Assembly (NCBI GenBank): GCA_015680685.1
Contig: MNCI01027001.1
Span: 231,044-295,043, forward strand
DNA from: Gnetum montanum
Lineage: Eukaryota > Streptophyta > Gnetopsida > Gnetales > Gnetaceae
Direction of reading: 5' to 3'
DNA length: 64,000 nt
Shown: piece by piece, positions 36,090 through 48,439 of the stretch
How the letters are laid out: each line of letters starts with the position of its first letter
Numbering within the stretch: the first letter of the stretch is position 1
The notes under the pieces: model-generated
The model's input: the letters and a program-made list of their open reading frames with translations, nothing else
Told to the model about the DNA's origin: nothing
Databases searched by the model: none
Program-made: the position numbers and the translations under genes

Positions 36090-38520
36090 GATGTTGGATA
36101 ATCTCATTCAAAACATGGTTCACAAGGCAAGGATTGACTACAAGGAGCCTCTGTAGGAGGATTTGGATGAGTTTGAGGCTCAATTTAAGCATGATGACTT
36201 AATCCATGCCTTGTTCTAGTAGATAGCCTCTACTTTCGTGCCTTCACTATCTTACCAATCTGTCCTTCTACAAATAGTCATCAATCAAGTATCATCACCT
36301 AGGTCTACGCCTATGGTGGTGACCCACCAAACACAATATATGTGAAAGGAGGTTTTGCTTTCTTTTAGCTTTCCTATTAGCACACCTTTTGTCATAACTT
36401 CATGACCTATGCAATCTTTGTAGCCTACCTAGCCTATTTAGCCTATGAAACCTTCTGTGCCTTTGACCATTGTGCCTATGCAACCCTATGTGCACATTGT
36501 GCACATGTCTCAGCAGCATAAGACTTGGGTATCATTCATCCTACCATCTGTTATGTATGTACCCTTTGCAATAGCCCAATCCACAAACATATGGTGGGGG
36601 CCAAGCACTATGTCTGTGGCATAGCCCATGCAACAACCATTGTGTGTGATCACACAACCCATAATTAGGTCATGGGCCACTGAAACAACATAGTGGATGG
36701 CATAATTGACATAGCCTACCACAATTGCACTAGGTTTGATTCAAGCAATTTAGCTAATATAAAGACTCATCAAAGAGTTCAAGTAGCTCAAATCACCTCC
36801 TTTGAAACTATCCAAGTAATGGACTTTTACTAGGACAACCTAATCAGTCATATAGTTCCACCATTGGCACTACCTACTGAGGTCCCACTACCCTAATTCA
36901 CCAAGTACAATGGTGAAGGGAAACCTAACACTGATCGAGTGACCTTTCAGTTAGAATGCCTCCTACTGTAGGCATGGGCACACACAATCATCCATGTGTC
37001 CACCATGTCCTTAATGAGTAAGGCATTAGATTGGTACCATGCACTTCCCAGGGCCTCCATGAATTCTTTGGAGGAATTGCTCACCTAATTTGTCATGTGC
37101 TTTAAGTAGAACTTGAAGCCTAAGGAAACCTTGGACCAATTGATGCAAGTGAAGCAAGGCCATCTAGAGCTTGTGCAAAAATTCATTCAACACTCGAGTA
37201 CATCTCTTAATGAGATCCATGAGCCTATTGTAGGAAAAAATCTACTGGACATTTTCAAAGGTGCAGTGAACGACTTCATCAAGTCAAAACTATACTACCT
37301 TGCCCCGTAGTCCTTAAGCGAAGCATTTGCTTAGACTAAGAGCATTCAAGATGCAGTAGAGGCTAGCAAGGATTTGGCCTACATGGCCTACAAAAACCTA
37401 CACATGAAGAAGAAAAAAAAAGGATGAGGGTAAGTAGGCTACCACAATTGTCGTAGTGGTGGCCAATGAGGCTAAGCTAAATAATGGCAAACCAACGGCC
37501 AAGCCACCCAAGGCATCGACCAACAACAATAAGGCAGCTGGCTCTAGCACAATAGGAAATAACTAGCCTACATCGTTGGTAGCCATGAAACCAACTAACA
37601 TAAGGCCTGAATTTGAGTGCAAGGATTACTCAAAGTACACATCATTTTCCATTAAGTGGTTAGAGCTCTTAGACCTACTTCACATTGGACACATCTAGTA
37701 TAAGCAAATGTTTGAGGAGGCTCGCAAGCAACATGATCAATATTGAAAGCTCCGTAAGAATCCTTCGACTGCATTGCATAATGAGCCTCCAGTCCCTAAG
37801 CATTTCAGATTGGATTGGGTTTGCCAGTATTATCAATTGCAAGGTCACGATATAGACTTTTGCATGGCTTTGCAAGACAATATACAATGCATGATTGACA
37901 AGGGTGAGTTGGTCCTTGATGCAACCAACCTAGTGCACTATCAAAACCAATCAATGGGGGTTTACAACGATCCTCTCAATGAAAGTTGTATAAGGTACAT
38001 CATCAATGCTATTAGTGTTGATGACAATTTAGAACTAGCGAAGAAACCATTCATGGTTCATGCATCCTCTAATGATGTCAGGACCTCCTCGTCCTCAACT
38101 AGTTTAAGGACCTCCTTTATTATTAGGCCATCACCTCAGGTGCTCATAACATCCTTTGTGGCCAGGGCCTCATAGTATGTTGTTGCAACAACAACCTAAT
38201 CACCCTTCATTGTAAGGGCACTACAACATGTAGACTCCCCACCTATTTAGAGTCCAGTGGTGGATAATGCATCAATCCCTATTCACCCAAGGCCACATCC
38301 TATAGCCAATACCAAGAAGTAGTCGAGATGGCAACTTGGGAGACCCAACAAGAATCTCATCAATTGAATGCCTAGGTAGACAAGAAGCAAAGGGTACTAG
38401 GTCCACCAAAGCCTATCCCCTTATCTTCCATCCCAATGGCCCAACCAACTAAAGAGGCCACTGCAACAAGCAACTAACAACAGAGCATTAAGGCTTCAAA
38501 GTAAACAAGGTAAGTAAAGC
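36090..38520 (+). pseudogene. gag: Gag of element D, with zinc knuckle
   Basis: Coding begins near 36,090 (NLIQNMVHKARIDYKEPL), passes through a Pro/Met/Gln-rich stretch (36,400-36,700), then FTKYNGEGKPNTDRVTFQLE near 36,900, ALDWYHALPRASMNSLEELL (37,025-37,085), and KPKETLDQLMQVKQGHLELV at 37,116. The gag core ends near 37,420 in a Lys run. A zinc-knuckle-like CQYYQLQGHDIDFC lies at 37,822-37,863 within an open stretch 37,774-38,175, matching the Tat pattern C-x2-[YH]...GH...C. A Ser/Pro-rich linker follows to protease. Frameshifts and many stops are present. The homologous C region is at 28,760-26,241. Confidence 0.8.
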
Positions 38521-38849
38521 CAAAATCCCCTCCATGAGAGATTCATCTCTTGGATTGCATGGAGGAGATGAAGGCCAACAACAAAGTAGCAGATAGTGGA
38601 AGGGACTTTCTTGATGCATTGGCTCAGGTCAAGTAGGCTTTGAAATAGAAAAACATAACATTAAGCCTATATGACCTAATAATGACCTCCTCCACCCACC
38701 GTAAAGCATTAATTTACATGTTGACCTCTATCCCTATCATGGAGGACATCCTAGAGGATGAGCAATCCATCCACGCTGTGATCTTGCCTCCTCCCTTATA
38801 GGAATCTAGTTCAGCACCCCTAGCATTTCACAATGAGGTGATTAAGGTG

Positions 38850-39440
38850 GATCTTGAAAAGGGTCAAGTCATTATGGCACTAATTTTTATCACCATCCAT
38901 GTAGGGTAATGCAAAATTTGTAGGATACGCGTTGTTGACTAGGCAATAACAAATGTCATCTCATACACATTCATTGACAAACTTGATCTTGCTAATCAAA
39001 TCAAACCAACAAAGACAACATACTTGAAATCCTTTAATGGATCATAAGTCATTGTAAGGGAAATAATCATGACAGCCTTTATGATAGGGGAGTAATTCCC
39101 CACCACTGCTAAATTCATTGTGAGGAGATGTTGGGTTTCAACCTTATCTTAAGTAGGCCTTGGTTAGCCTAGCTACAGGCTATCTCCTCCCCTATCCATC
39201 AAGAAATCCACCTTTCATATGAAGGTGTGGAGGTTATCATATATGGTGAAACTGCAACCACTTTAACTATTAGCAACATTTACACTGAACAAGGGACAGA
39301 GGTGGAGTTCCTTGATGACACATCTCCCGCAAAGGATGAAGGAAAAAAATGTGAGGTGGACCAACCTGAGAAGCTAGTGAAAGCCCCTAGCCTTCTAAAG
39401 GACACTTTATAAGTAGAACTACCCTTCAACATAGCTAACG
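38850..39440 (+). pseudogene. Aspartic protease of element D
   Basis: Aligns with the C protease: ICRIRVVD near 38,920, where a stop follows Asp and Gly of the D-x-G triad is lost, then AITNVISYTFIDKLDLANQ, TYLKSFNGS, and the downstream region with SPPLSIKKSTFHMKV-like text around 39,190-39,230. An open stretch at 39,227-39,412 carries the C-terminal tail (VIIYGETATTLTISNIYTEQ), comparable to the IIIHGDNTT tail of C. The loss of the active-site triplet makes it non-functional. No RT follows until 45,040. Confidence 0.72.
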
Positions 39441-39729
39441 AAGGTCAAGGAAAGTATTGCATCATACCACCCAGATCCTATGCATCCCCTAACCCACACC
39501 AAATTAGGAAACAACTACGCAACTAAGGCATCCCCTTGGTCCAACAAGCGCTAGATGTCTACATACTTTTGCATACTTTGTTTGCTTGCGTTTTGTTTAC
39601 ATTTTATGTTAGCTAGGTTGTTTTCATTTTTGCATTGTTTACCTTATTATGTGTTTACATTTTTGCTCAATTACTTTTTAGCAGTTAGTTTACACATAAA
39701 AATAGCAAAGTGCATAAAAAATCATAAAA

Positions 39730-39980
39730 TTCAAAAGTTACAAAATACCATAGCCCGCCAAGGCCTAAAACTAGCAATATTTTTCCCTTCAATACATGGC
39801 ATGAAAAGGCCTTAGACTATCATACGGCCCACCGCACCCTAAAACTAGAAAAACTTTTCCATTACTGCATGGCCCAGAATGGCCTTAAAATATCACTAGG
39901 GCCCAGAATAACCTAAAACTATCAAAATGTTATTACACATGTGGCCTGAAATGGCCTAAAAATAGCAATTTTCATAGCCC
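39730..39980 (+). repeat. Module-border repeat cluster, D between protease and antisense gene
   Basis: About six units: 'ccaaggcctaaaactagcaa', 'aaggccttagactatca', 'accctaaaactagaaa', 'atggccttaaaatatcac', 'aataacctaaaactatcaa', 'atggcctaaaaatagcaa'. Same motif and orientation as 25,170-25,370 in C. Confidence 0.7.
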
Positions 39981-40180
39981 AATCACATCAACCCATCACA
40001 TCATTAACATCAAACACATAGCAAATAAATAGAAGAGCCTACTCATCATACACTTCACATAGCAAAATTTTTGCTTCATCTCATAAAAAATAACAATAAT
40101 AGCATGACCATCTACATTATATAGCAAAAATACATGACAATTCAAAAAATTCCCAATGACAAGACTACATCAAGATTTTC

Positions 40181-43125
40181 TTAACTAGTGGTGCTAGGTG
40201 GGTGTGGAGGCTCCTCTTCTTCTGTCATGCCACTATGGCCTATAGCATTGTTTGGTTCTTGTTAACAACAACAATGATGAAATAGAAATCTGTAAGAAAA
40301 AATGCAATATGTAACCTAGAAAAAAAAGCATAAAAACACCATATAGGACTAACTTGAAAGGAACATTGATCATGTCTAGAGGTAGGTTATCAAGGCCCTC
40401 CTCTAAGCGTTGGAGGATCTCAACCTTTGATAGCCATGTCCAGTCCTCCTGGCCAAGCTTAACAACCGCAAGGGTCTTATCTTCATCCATAGAGGTCCAT
40501 GCAGACAATTGCATAGAAAAGGTGGTAGATGAAGTCTCCCTTGAGGACATGATAATCTCTTGCTCTAGGGAATCACTAACCACTATGTGGTGAGCAAATA
40601 TCTTGAAGGCCTAAGCTCTACTAATTGCCTCAACAAACATCTCAAGGTGGTGAGCTTTGACAGAATCTTCCTTAAGTTGTTGTAGATATGCATCTCACTC
40701 ACACTTATAGTGACATTTGTGGTTCTTCTACATATGCCACCACTTGCACACCTTCATGCTAAAATTTTTCCAATCTTGACTTCTCCAGGCAAGTAGATTC
40801 ATTTGTACCCTCTGCCCAATGATCTCCCAAGTGGCTTCATTCTTGCCTTGGATGGTCGACTAGTACCTGGCATAGTTAATCTCTGTAGTCCACCAGGTAC
40901 TATCTCATTGTGATCAAGTTGTCAAGAAGTCATATCAGGACTGGATATCCTTGATCTTTGTGTTTTGGCTCACCACTCTCTCTTGAAGCTCATGCACACA
41001 TTTCAACAAATACTCATTCAAGCACCTGTAGGTCCATGATGATTTCACACAAGAAAGCATGCACTTGTTGGTTGCCTCATACACATGGTGAGGCACTTAC
41101 TCCACTTTAGGAGGGTACTTGGGGACAACATCCATCTTAGCTAGCCGATTCAAATCCCAATGAAGCTTAGAACTTGTTGGCACACAACAAGCAAATCACC
41201 ATTAGTCATAGAATAGGCATAAAATTGGTAAAGAAATGTAAATAAAACAACAACATGCATATGAATCTTAGGATCTTCTTACTATAGGTGGTCTACCGTA
41301 TCCTCAATAATGCTTTCCATGAAGCTAAACTTGTCCAGCATCTCTACCCATGACTTCATGCGGTAGGCAGGTGCAAGCTGTGGACCGCTATCAGGTGCAT
41401 TCAAGGATGTAACTCAAACAAAATTACAAAGAACCAAGCATCCAAAGATGCAAGAGCAAAAGAGAAACAATAGATGACAATATAAAGCACTTACATAGCA
41501 AGTAATTAGGTATGAGAGCAGGGGGATCCCCCAACTACACACCATTAAAGAGGCTGGCAAAATCACATTCATCAAGTTAGAGCAATGCCTCTACCTCAAA
41601 CTACTAGAAGGCCTCTACAACCTCATGTAGCTTCTCCTTGGATGCTTCCTCCTCATCAAATGGAGGAGGGATAATCTTTGCTACTATTTCCACTGTTGCT
41701 TCAATAGCCCTCTTGCCTAATTTACAAACATAACATTTTAGCATTAACATACATTAGCCAAAAAAATACTAAAAATATAAACATAAAAAATATATTAAAA
41801 AAATGCATCTATGCATATACTAACCTGTAAAATCTGTGCACAAGCTTGGGATTTTAAGGTAAATCATCTTGGTGCATGCCTGTCCAACTACAGGGGCAAC
41901 CTCCTTCACCGGCGTGGTCTCTTGATCTTCGTCTTGGAAGGCCCCACCATTTCTGCAATGTAAAGGTTGGCCTTGCTAACATCCCCAATAATAACTGGGG
42001 CACACTCATTGGTGCTGTCATGAGAATAATGTGATTATGACCACCCCAAATGGCCTTTGGTTGTAACTAAGTACAACTCATCGATCCCCTCTAGGATGTC
42101 CTGTGTGTGAGTGGTTGTGAATAAGTACTTGGATAGTTGCTCACAATCTTGCATTATTCAATGCTTACTATCTCAAACTATTAGAAACTCCATGAACCTT
42201 TGCAGATATGCAAAAAAAACATCAAAACCAAGCAAAACAACATCAAAACTAGGCAAGGAAAATTCAATGAGTCCATGTGAGCAAATACAAAAGCCAAATA
42301 ATAAATACTTAAGTGGAACAAATAGTGTGTGAGATGGAGGTGGTGGTACAACTAACTCCTTGAAGTTGGGCTCACCACTAGCCCACCCCTTGTCAAGCCA
42401 ATAATAGGTCCTACACTACTCAAATGCCTTCAGGTACTAGGTAGGATAATACTTTAAATCTTCTCCTACCTACTCAAGTATGACCTGCCAAAAGTTTAGA
42501 CTAGAGAAGAACACCTCTAGGGTGTTGTGGGTCAAGGTAAGAGCCTCCTTGTCATCATGGAGCCCTTGATCATCAACTTTTAATCTAGCATTAGGTGTGG
42601 ACAGTTAGTAGTTAGCAAACTTAGCATGGCCCAATAGCAAGAAACACAACACAAAATCATAGGAGCACTTACCCTCCAACATTATATACGATTCCAGGTG
42701 GATTCTAAAACAATGTATGCATGTGCAGAGTGATGAAAAAGGTGTTGCTCATATTATAACAAGATAACTATAGTGTTTTTGAAATCATAGATAAGGGGAA
42801 AAGGCTGCTAGGACCTTGCGTCAAACCACTTGCTCTATCATCATCAACCATGGGCTCATCAGACATAAATCTTAATATGTCCTAGTTGGCCCAGGGCAAC
42901 AATGTCTTGGTGATAGTGCCTGCAGCCTCCACTACCAAGTGTGACAACATAATCACACTGAAGTGCTATAGTAGAAATGCTAGGAACTTGGATACTTTAG
43001 GTCAAAACCATATCACCTAATGATCCACTTGCATATCTAATGTAAGCATGTTGGGCATAGGCTCGCTCATGCAACATAGAATGCCAACAAGCTCCACAAC
43101 AACTAAGATGGGCTTTATCAAGACT
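40181..43125 (-). pseudogene. Antisense spliced gene of element D, homologue of 19,677-24,883
   Basis: Minus-strand gene in the protease-RT spacer of D. The 5'-most recognised exon starts after an AG near 43,125: RVLIKPILVVVELVGILCCM, then KVSKFLAFLL, HFSVIMLSHLVVE and TKTLLPWAN, colinear with C exon 2 and with the same ELVG in place of the catalytic DxDG. Downstream exons match C in YEATNKCMLSCVKSSWTYRC, LQERVVSQNTKIKDIQS (41,080-40,960 region), EIIGQRVQMNLLAWRSQDWK and the open stretch 40,583-40,354 with AWTSMDEDKTLAVVKLGQED and KVEILQRLEEGLDNLP. The last exon ends EEEEPPHPPSTTS with TAA at 40,181-40,183, as C ends PPVPPSNATQ. Stops and frameshifts are present. A start exon like that of C was not found. 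Exon edges are approximate. Confidence 0.68.
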
Positions 43126-44639
43126 CTACAATCACAAGGCAATAAATATCGTGTTAGTATATAATAGATTAATTTTGGCAAAATTACATTAAATTACACT
43201 TAGAAAAATATTAACATGACGTAACATAAGTTAGAAAAATATCCTAGGGATCCCTGGGCCCTGCGGGTATAGGACATCAACATACACATTTGATGTGCTT
43301 GGTTCTCATTGGGGTACAATACATTTCACATAGCATCATCATTTCATTTTTCATTATTGCATATTTGGCATTAGCATTTTTCATTTTATAGGTTTAACAC
43401 TTTTGCATAAAATCTTTGAAATTGTTTTCTAGCTCTAGGCAATGCAATTTGGAAAATTGTAGAAAAAAATTCTAACTCTAGGCTACCTCCTGGATCATAG
43501 TCCAAAAATGTGAAAAAATTTCTAATTATTGGCTATGCTCCTTGGGGAGTGTAGCCCCAAAACTTTGAGAATTTTTTTTTAAAAAAATTAACTACTAGAT
43601 ACGCTTTTAAGAAATGTAGCCCCAAAATTGTTAAATTTTTTTTTTAAAAAAACTAACTATTCAACATTGCATCCCATAGACCTTGAACTTCCCATCACTG
43701 TGCCCCCAACATCTACCATAGTTGCGGCCCTTGTGGTCACACTGATGACATTGCTATGGGCCTTGTCGCTTACTCTTCCTAGCCAAACACAATGCAGAAA
43801 ATGCACCCTTGGCACTGCCCACTTCCATAGCCCTTGCAACTATGTGCTCACACTGTAAGGCATTGTGCTTCCCCTCAAACCCATGGTGGGTGCAAAAAAT
43901 AACCAAAAAAACACGAAGAAAAAGGGCAGTTTCCTAACATGCCCCTACCCTAAAGTGGTTGTTCATAGCCATCGTCGATGCCACCACCCCTACCCCATGT
44001 ACAACAACCAAGAAAAACTAGAGCAATGGGCAAACCCTTTTCCATGGGCCCACCTCATGCACTCTCCTTGGCCATGATGGCCACAATGGCAATGGCCCTT
44101 GCCATAGTAGGGCATTGCTAAAACCAGGCCCAAAACCCATGAAGTGCCTAAGTGCAGAAACTAAGAAAAAAGCCAAAAATAGTAAAGAGGGTAAAGCGTC
44201 GTTGGGGTACCTGGTAGACGATGGTGTCCTTCACTCCTCCACTTGTGCTTGTGATAGGCATCCCAGGACTTTCTCTCCCTCATCCACATTGGTTAGACTA
44301 GGGTGTTGATGTCCACTTCGATGTGACATTTTGGTGACTATGCTCTTACAACTATGCTACGCTATGGAAAGTTCACGTTTTTAACTTTGACAATGACAAA
44401 TTTACCAAGGGTAAAACATGCTTTTATACCCTTGGGGATCACTTAATGTTTTACCTACCTTGGAACTATGCTCAGCAGTGTAGAGCATAGTTGGATGGAA
44501 GCGTAGTCATCATAGTTAGAAAAATTCTTGATTTTTCTAGTTGTCTTTAAACTTAGAAAAAATTTGAATTTTTCTTATCACCCAGGGATCACCCAAGCCA
44601 ATTATGCTCTTCCAATGCATTAAATCTTGCTCCAATGAT
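43126..44639. other. Upstream spacer of D antisense gene
   Basis: Nothing recognised beyond three ~65-bp imperfect repeats around 43,440-43,660 ('gctatgctccttggggagtgtagccccaaaa' type). Chance plus-strand ORFs at 43,628-44,309 have no family resemblance and no matching text in C. The first exon(s) of the antisense gene may be hidden here. Confidence 0.4.
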
Positions 44640-44800
44640 ACATTTAGCACATATCATGGTTTGATAAGACCTTAAATTGGTGCATCACCATTCACAATGA
44701 CATTAAATTGGTACCCAATGGTTCGCTAAGACCTTAAACTAGCAACCCCATGGCCTGTTGAAGCCTAAAATTGACCCATGAAACCCTTGCCTTTAAAATT
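44640..44800 (+). repeat. Module-border repeat cluster, D between antisense gene and RT
   Basis: Four units including 'gataagaccttaaattggtgc', 'ctaagaccttaaactagca' and 'ttgaagcctaaaattgacc'. Counterpart of 15,985-16,110 in C. Confidence 0.7.
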
Positions 44801-45039
44801 TCATTTATATACTTAGGCAAAATTTTTTGCATTATTTTCTTTAACTATGCATATTGCTCTCATTAAGACATGTGCAGCTTGACATTTTTCTAGTTGTTTT
44901 TTTCATGATTCATGACATGGCTACATACAAGCATCTTCATGCACCTCTAGTCCTCACTAGGACACATGATGATCTCACACTATGAAGCAACCCATAATGC
45001 CTAGACCTCAAGTCCATAGCTTACAATGAATACATAACA

Positions 45040-46190
45040 TTTTTAGAGTCATTGCTAGAATGGCTAGACTATCTAGTTAGGACTCTAGATCTAGAGGTAG
45101 GTGACATCATCAAGGATCTCCTTATTGAAGTCCTTGTAGAAACATCTAATGGCGAGATGAAAACATTGAAACTTAGTTCTTTGTTAGAGCCTCAACATGC
45201 CCAAAACATTGCAAAAGTACTAAACGAACACATGAAGACATTCACATGGTCTTATGAAGACATGCCAAGGCTAGATCCTTACATAGTGTAGCATAACATA
45301 ATCCTCGATCCTAGCATAAAACCAGTCAAGAAAAAAGCTTGCAAAGTTAGGCCTAAGGTGGTGTTGGTAGTCCATGATGAAATTACTAAGCTCTACAAAG
45401 CTAGTTTCATCCAAGTGATTAACTACATAGACTCGATCTCCAACATTGTGGTTGTACCTAAGAAAAATTGAAGTATACACATCTGCATAGACTTCCAAAA
45501 CTTGAACAAGGTAATCATTAAAGATGAATTCTCATTGCCTAGTATTGATTAATTAATCGATACTACAACTGGTCATGCCTTGTTGTCCTTCATGGATAGG
45601 TTCTTAGGTTATAACCAAATTTGGATCAACTTGGAACACTATCTCAATATTACCTTCATGACCCCTTGGGGTACACTTTGCTACACCATGATGCATTTTG
45701 GACTCAAGAATGCAGGAGCAACTTATCAATGAGCCATGACATACATTTTGAGTGATTACCTCTTAGGTTTGCTCAATGATTACATTGACAATGTAGCAGT
45801 TAAATCCAAAGCATCATACAACCATATAGGTGACTTAGGCCTTGTATTTAAACATTGTATGAAGCATGAACTTAGGTTAAATCTTCATCTTCATAAATGT
45901 ATCTTTGACGTCAAGATAGGCCACATGCTAGGGTTTGTAGTATCTAAAGTAGGCATATGCGTAGACCCTGATAAGGTTAAGGCCATTATTAACTTAGCAC
46001 CACCAACCAACCTTAAGGAGCTACGAGGGTTACAAGGTAGATTGCAATTCATACAAAGGTTTATCACATAGTTGATTGAAAAGTTGTAGTTAATGCAACA
46101 TTTTCTCAAAAAGGGAGTCCACTTTAAGTGGACAGATCAATGCCAAGAGGCATTTTTCAACTTTAAATAGAAGCTAGCTAAACTTTTAAT
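45040..46190 (+). pseudogene. Reverse transcriptase of element D
   Basis: Connector MKTLKLSSLLEPQHAQNIAK and FTWSYEDMPRLDPYIV (45,160-45,288), then IILDPSIKPVKKKACKV, FIQVINYIDSISNIVVVPKK, HICIDFQNLNKVIIKDEFSL, DRFLGYNQIWINLEHYLNIT, MHFGLKNAGATYQ and the active-site box at 45,781-45,792, which reads YIDN instead of YIDD. The thumb follows (HKCIFDVKIGHMLGFVVSKV, NLKELRGLQGRLQFIQRFI). A single G-to-A change explains Asp to Asn and would abolish polymerase activity. Few stops for its age. Confidence 0.9.
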
Positions 46191-46530
46191 GGTATACCCT
46201 TTTCAAGGAGATAAACCATTCTACATCTACCTTGCTACCTCAAATGCATCCATCACTTCTCTACTTTGCTAAAAATGAGATAATGGTATAGAGGTCTTTG
46301 TATGCTACCTAAGCCATGCATTGGTTGCCTATGAAGAAAAGTATAATGATGTGGAAAATAATTTCCTTGCCTTAGTCTTTGCACTTTAGAGGTGAAGGCA
46401 CTATCTTTTCCTTAGCTAAGTCAACATCATCTACAAAAGTAATGTAATTCGAGCAATTACAATGAAGATTTCCTAGTGTAGTCACATTGCATGTTGAAAA
46501 GTAATAGCCATGGAGTTTCACCTACATTAC
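46191..46530 (+). pseudogene. RNase H of element D
   Basis: PFYIYLATSNASITSLLC (46,217 on; the first catalytic Asp position is Asn), CYLSHALVAYEEKYNDVENN, FLALVFAL, RWRHYLF, VNIIYKSNVIRAITMKIS. It follows RT directly and precedes the second RNase H. Colinear with C 14,480-14,185. Confidence 0.85.
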
Positions 46531-46599
46531 ATTGCACAAGCATCAACCAAAGGTTAAGTAATAGCTGCATAACTTACGACTTCTCAAATCGATAACCAA

Positions 46600-47010
46600 G
46601 CAACGATAGATTTGGAATTTTTGGATGAACATGTCACTAGCATAAACCAAGTGCCTAATAACTTTGAGGCACTCTTGCACTTTGATGATGCTTCAACCTA
46701 TCAAAGGGGTAGTGTTGCTACCATAATCATGTTTCCCTATAGGGAGTTCTAATCCTTCATGTACCATTTGGCATTCCCATGCAGTAACAATGTGGTGAAG
46801 TACAAGGATCTCGTTTGGAGTATCTTAGCAGCTTACTACCTAGGGATACAAAAGCTAGTGATCCAAGGTGATTTGCAACTAGTTGTCAACAAAGTTATAA
46901 AAGTTTACACTTGTAAATACTAACACTTAAAACCTTATTGTGACCTAGCAAAGCACCTACTCAAGCAATTTACAATTGCTGATGTTCAGCATATCCCCCA
47001 CAATGAAAAT
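46600..47010 (+). pseudogene. Second RNase H (aRH) of element D
   Basis: HFDDASTYQRGSVATIIMFP (46,680 region, Asp kept), FPCSNNVVKYKDLVWSILAA (Glu of AEYEAL changed to Lys), LVIQGDLQLVVNKVIKVYTC (Asp kept), LLKQFTIADVQHIPHNENAI, ALAMLA. Marks the element as Tat lineage. It is better preserved at its Asp residues than the C copy but has lost the central Glu. Confidence 0.87.
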
Positions 47011-47289
47011 GCCATTACCAATGCATTAGCAATGTTAGCCTTAAGCATTGCACCTAAAATGTTTCATGCCTTGCCCACTGCAATGGCAGATTGCATTATT
47101 CCTATCACAAAAAAAACCAACATTACATACATAGCCATAGTAAGCACAACCCATGTAGTAGAGTGGTACAAAGACATCATATCATACCTTCTATAGGGTG
47201 AACCTTCATAGCATCTAACGACTATCCAAAAGGATGTAGTGTGGAAGTCATCATGGTAGTATGTCATTGTGGGTGATAACACTTTGTGT

Positions 47290-48390
47290 TACAAATCCTA
47301 CAATGACATACTATTAACTTGCATTAGTGATAGCAAAGTATAGACAATCATTGAACAAGTCCATGAGGGACTCTATGGAGGCCACATAGCACCCATGGCA
47401 ATGGTGGAAAAAATCAGATGCCTAGGCTACTATTGGCCTTACATAGAGTGTAACTACATCTCCAAGGTTAGGATGTGCAACACATGTCAATGGCATGATA
47501 ACTTAATGCATGCACCACCCACTAAGCTACATACAACATAGATCATGTGGCCATTCCAACATTGGGGGTTGGACATCATAGGACCAATAATGTCTACGTC
47601 CTCCGTAGGGCATAGCTTCATTATAACCATGATTGAGTATTTTATGAAGTAGGTTAAAGCTATCCTCCTTAGGAGGACTACATCATAGCAGGTTTGCAAA
47701 TTCATACTTAACAACATAGTGTCCTATTTTGGTTTACCCATGACCATAGTCATAGATAATAGACCATAGTTTAGTAGTTCTAAGATCAAAGCCTTTTGCA
47801 AATCCATCAAAATCAAATATTTCTTTTTGTTGTCCTAATATCTGTAGACAAATGGCTAGGCAAAGGCCACAAACAAGGTCATTGTCAATATTTTAAAGAA
47901 GATACTTAACAACAGTAAATGGCGATAACATGAGTAGCTAATCTATGCACTATGGGCCTACCACACAACATGAAGAACTGCAATAGGTAAGACACCATAC
48001 AATTTAGTTTATGGATCTAAAGCCATCTTGCCTCTCAAATTGCAAGTCCTGTTGCTCAATGTAATCTGCTCAAACTTCATCAATAAGGCTTAAAACAATG
48101 AGTTGAAAGTCATGGATCTCAACTCGATAGAGGAGGAGCACATTCAAATTCTTGATCAAATTGAGCAATACCAATAAACACAATGATAGAAATACCATCA
48201 CAATTAGCACCAATGCTTGATCAAAAAAGGGAACTTAGTCCTCAAGGCCATTCGTGAACCCATGAACAAATTGTTAACTAACTAGGAAGAGCCTTTCTTG
48301 GTCATCAAGGCTTATGATAATGGGGCATTCAAACTTGTTGACCATGATGGCAATGAATTTTCCAACTTGGTGAACAACTTGTAATTGAAG
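47290..48390 (+). pseudogene. Integrase of element D
   Basis: Zinc-binding region complete: VHEGLYGGHIAPMAMVEKIR, LGYYWPYIE and CNTCQWH (about 47,360-47,495). Core: GLDIIGPIM, then the first catalytic Asp position reads IEYFMK (Asp to Glu), the second is in VIDNRP (about 47,750, Asp kept but the following Gly/Gln damaged), and the Glu position reads AKATNK (Glu to Lys). C-terminal text: ALWAYHTT, TPYNLVYGSKAILPLKLQVL, SIEEEHIQILDQIEQYQ, EEPFLVIKAYDNGAFKLVD to about 48,380. Many TAG/TAA stops at expected Trp/Gln positions. Confidence 0.87.
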
Positions 48391-48439
48391 TCGTACTATG
48401 CATAGCATGCATTGTCTCATCAACGATAAAGCAAGATAA

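Noticed and set aside
39555-39815. Hydrophobic plus-strand ORF after D protease, possible membrane protein
   Set aside because: AT-rich non-coding text; composition alone explains the hydrophobicity, and it runs into the border-repeat cluster.
43628-44309. Several plus-strand ORFs between the D antisense gene and RT
   Set aside because: Different frames, no family resemblance, no homologous text in element C.
45271-46109. Minus-strand ORFs over D RT
   Set aside because: Shadows of the RT reading frame on the plus strand.
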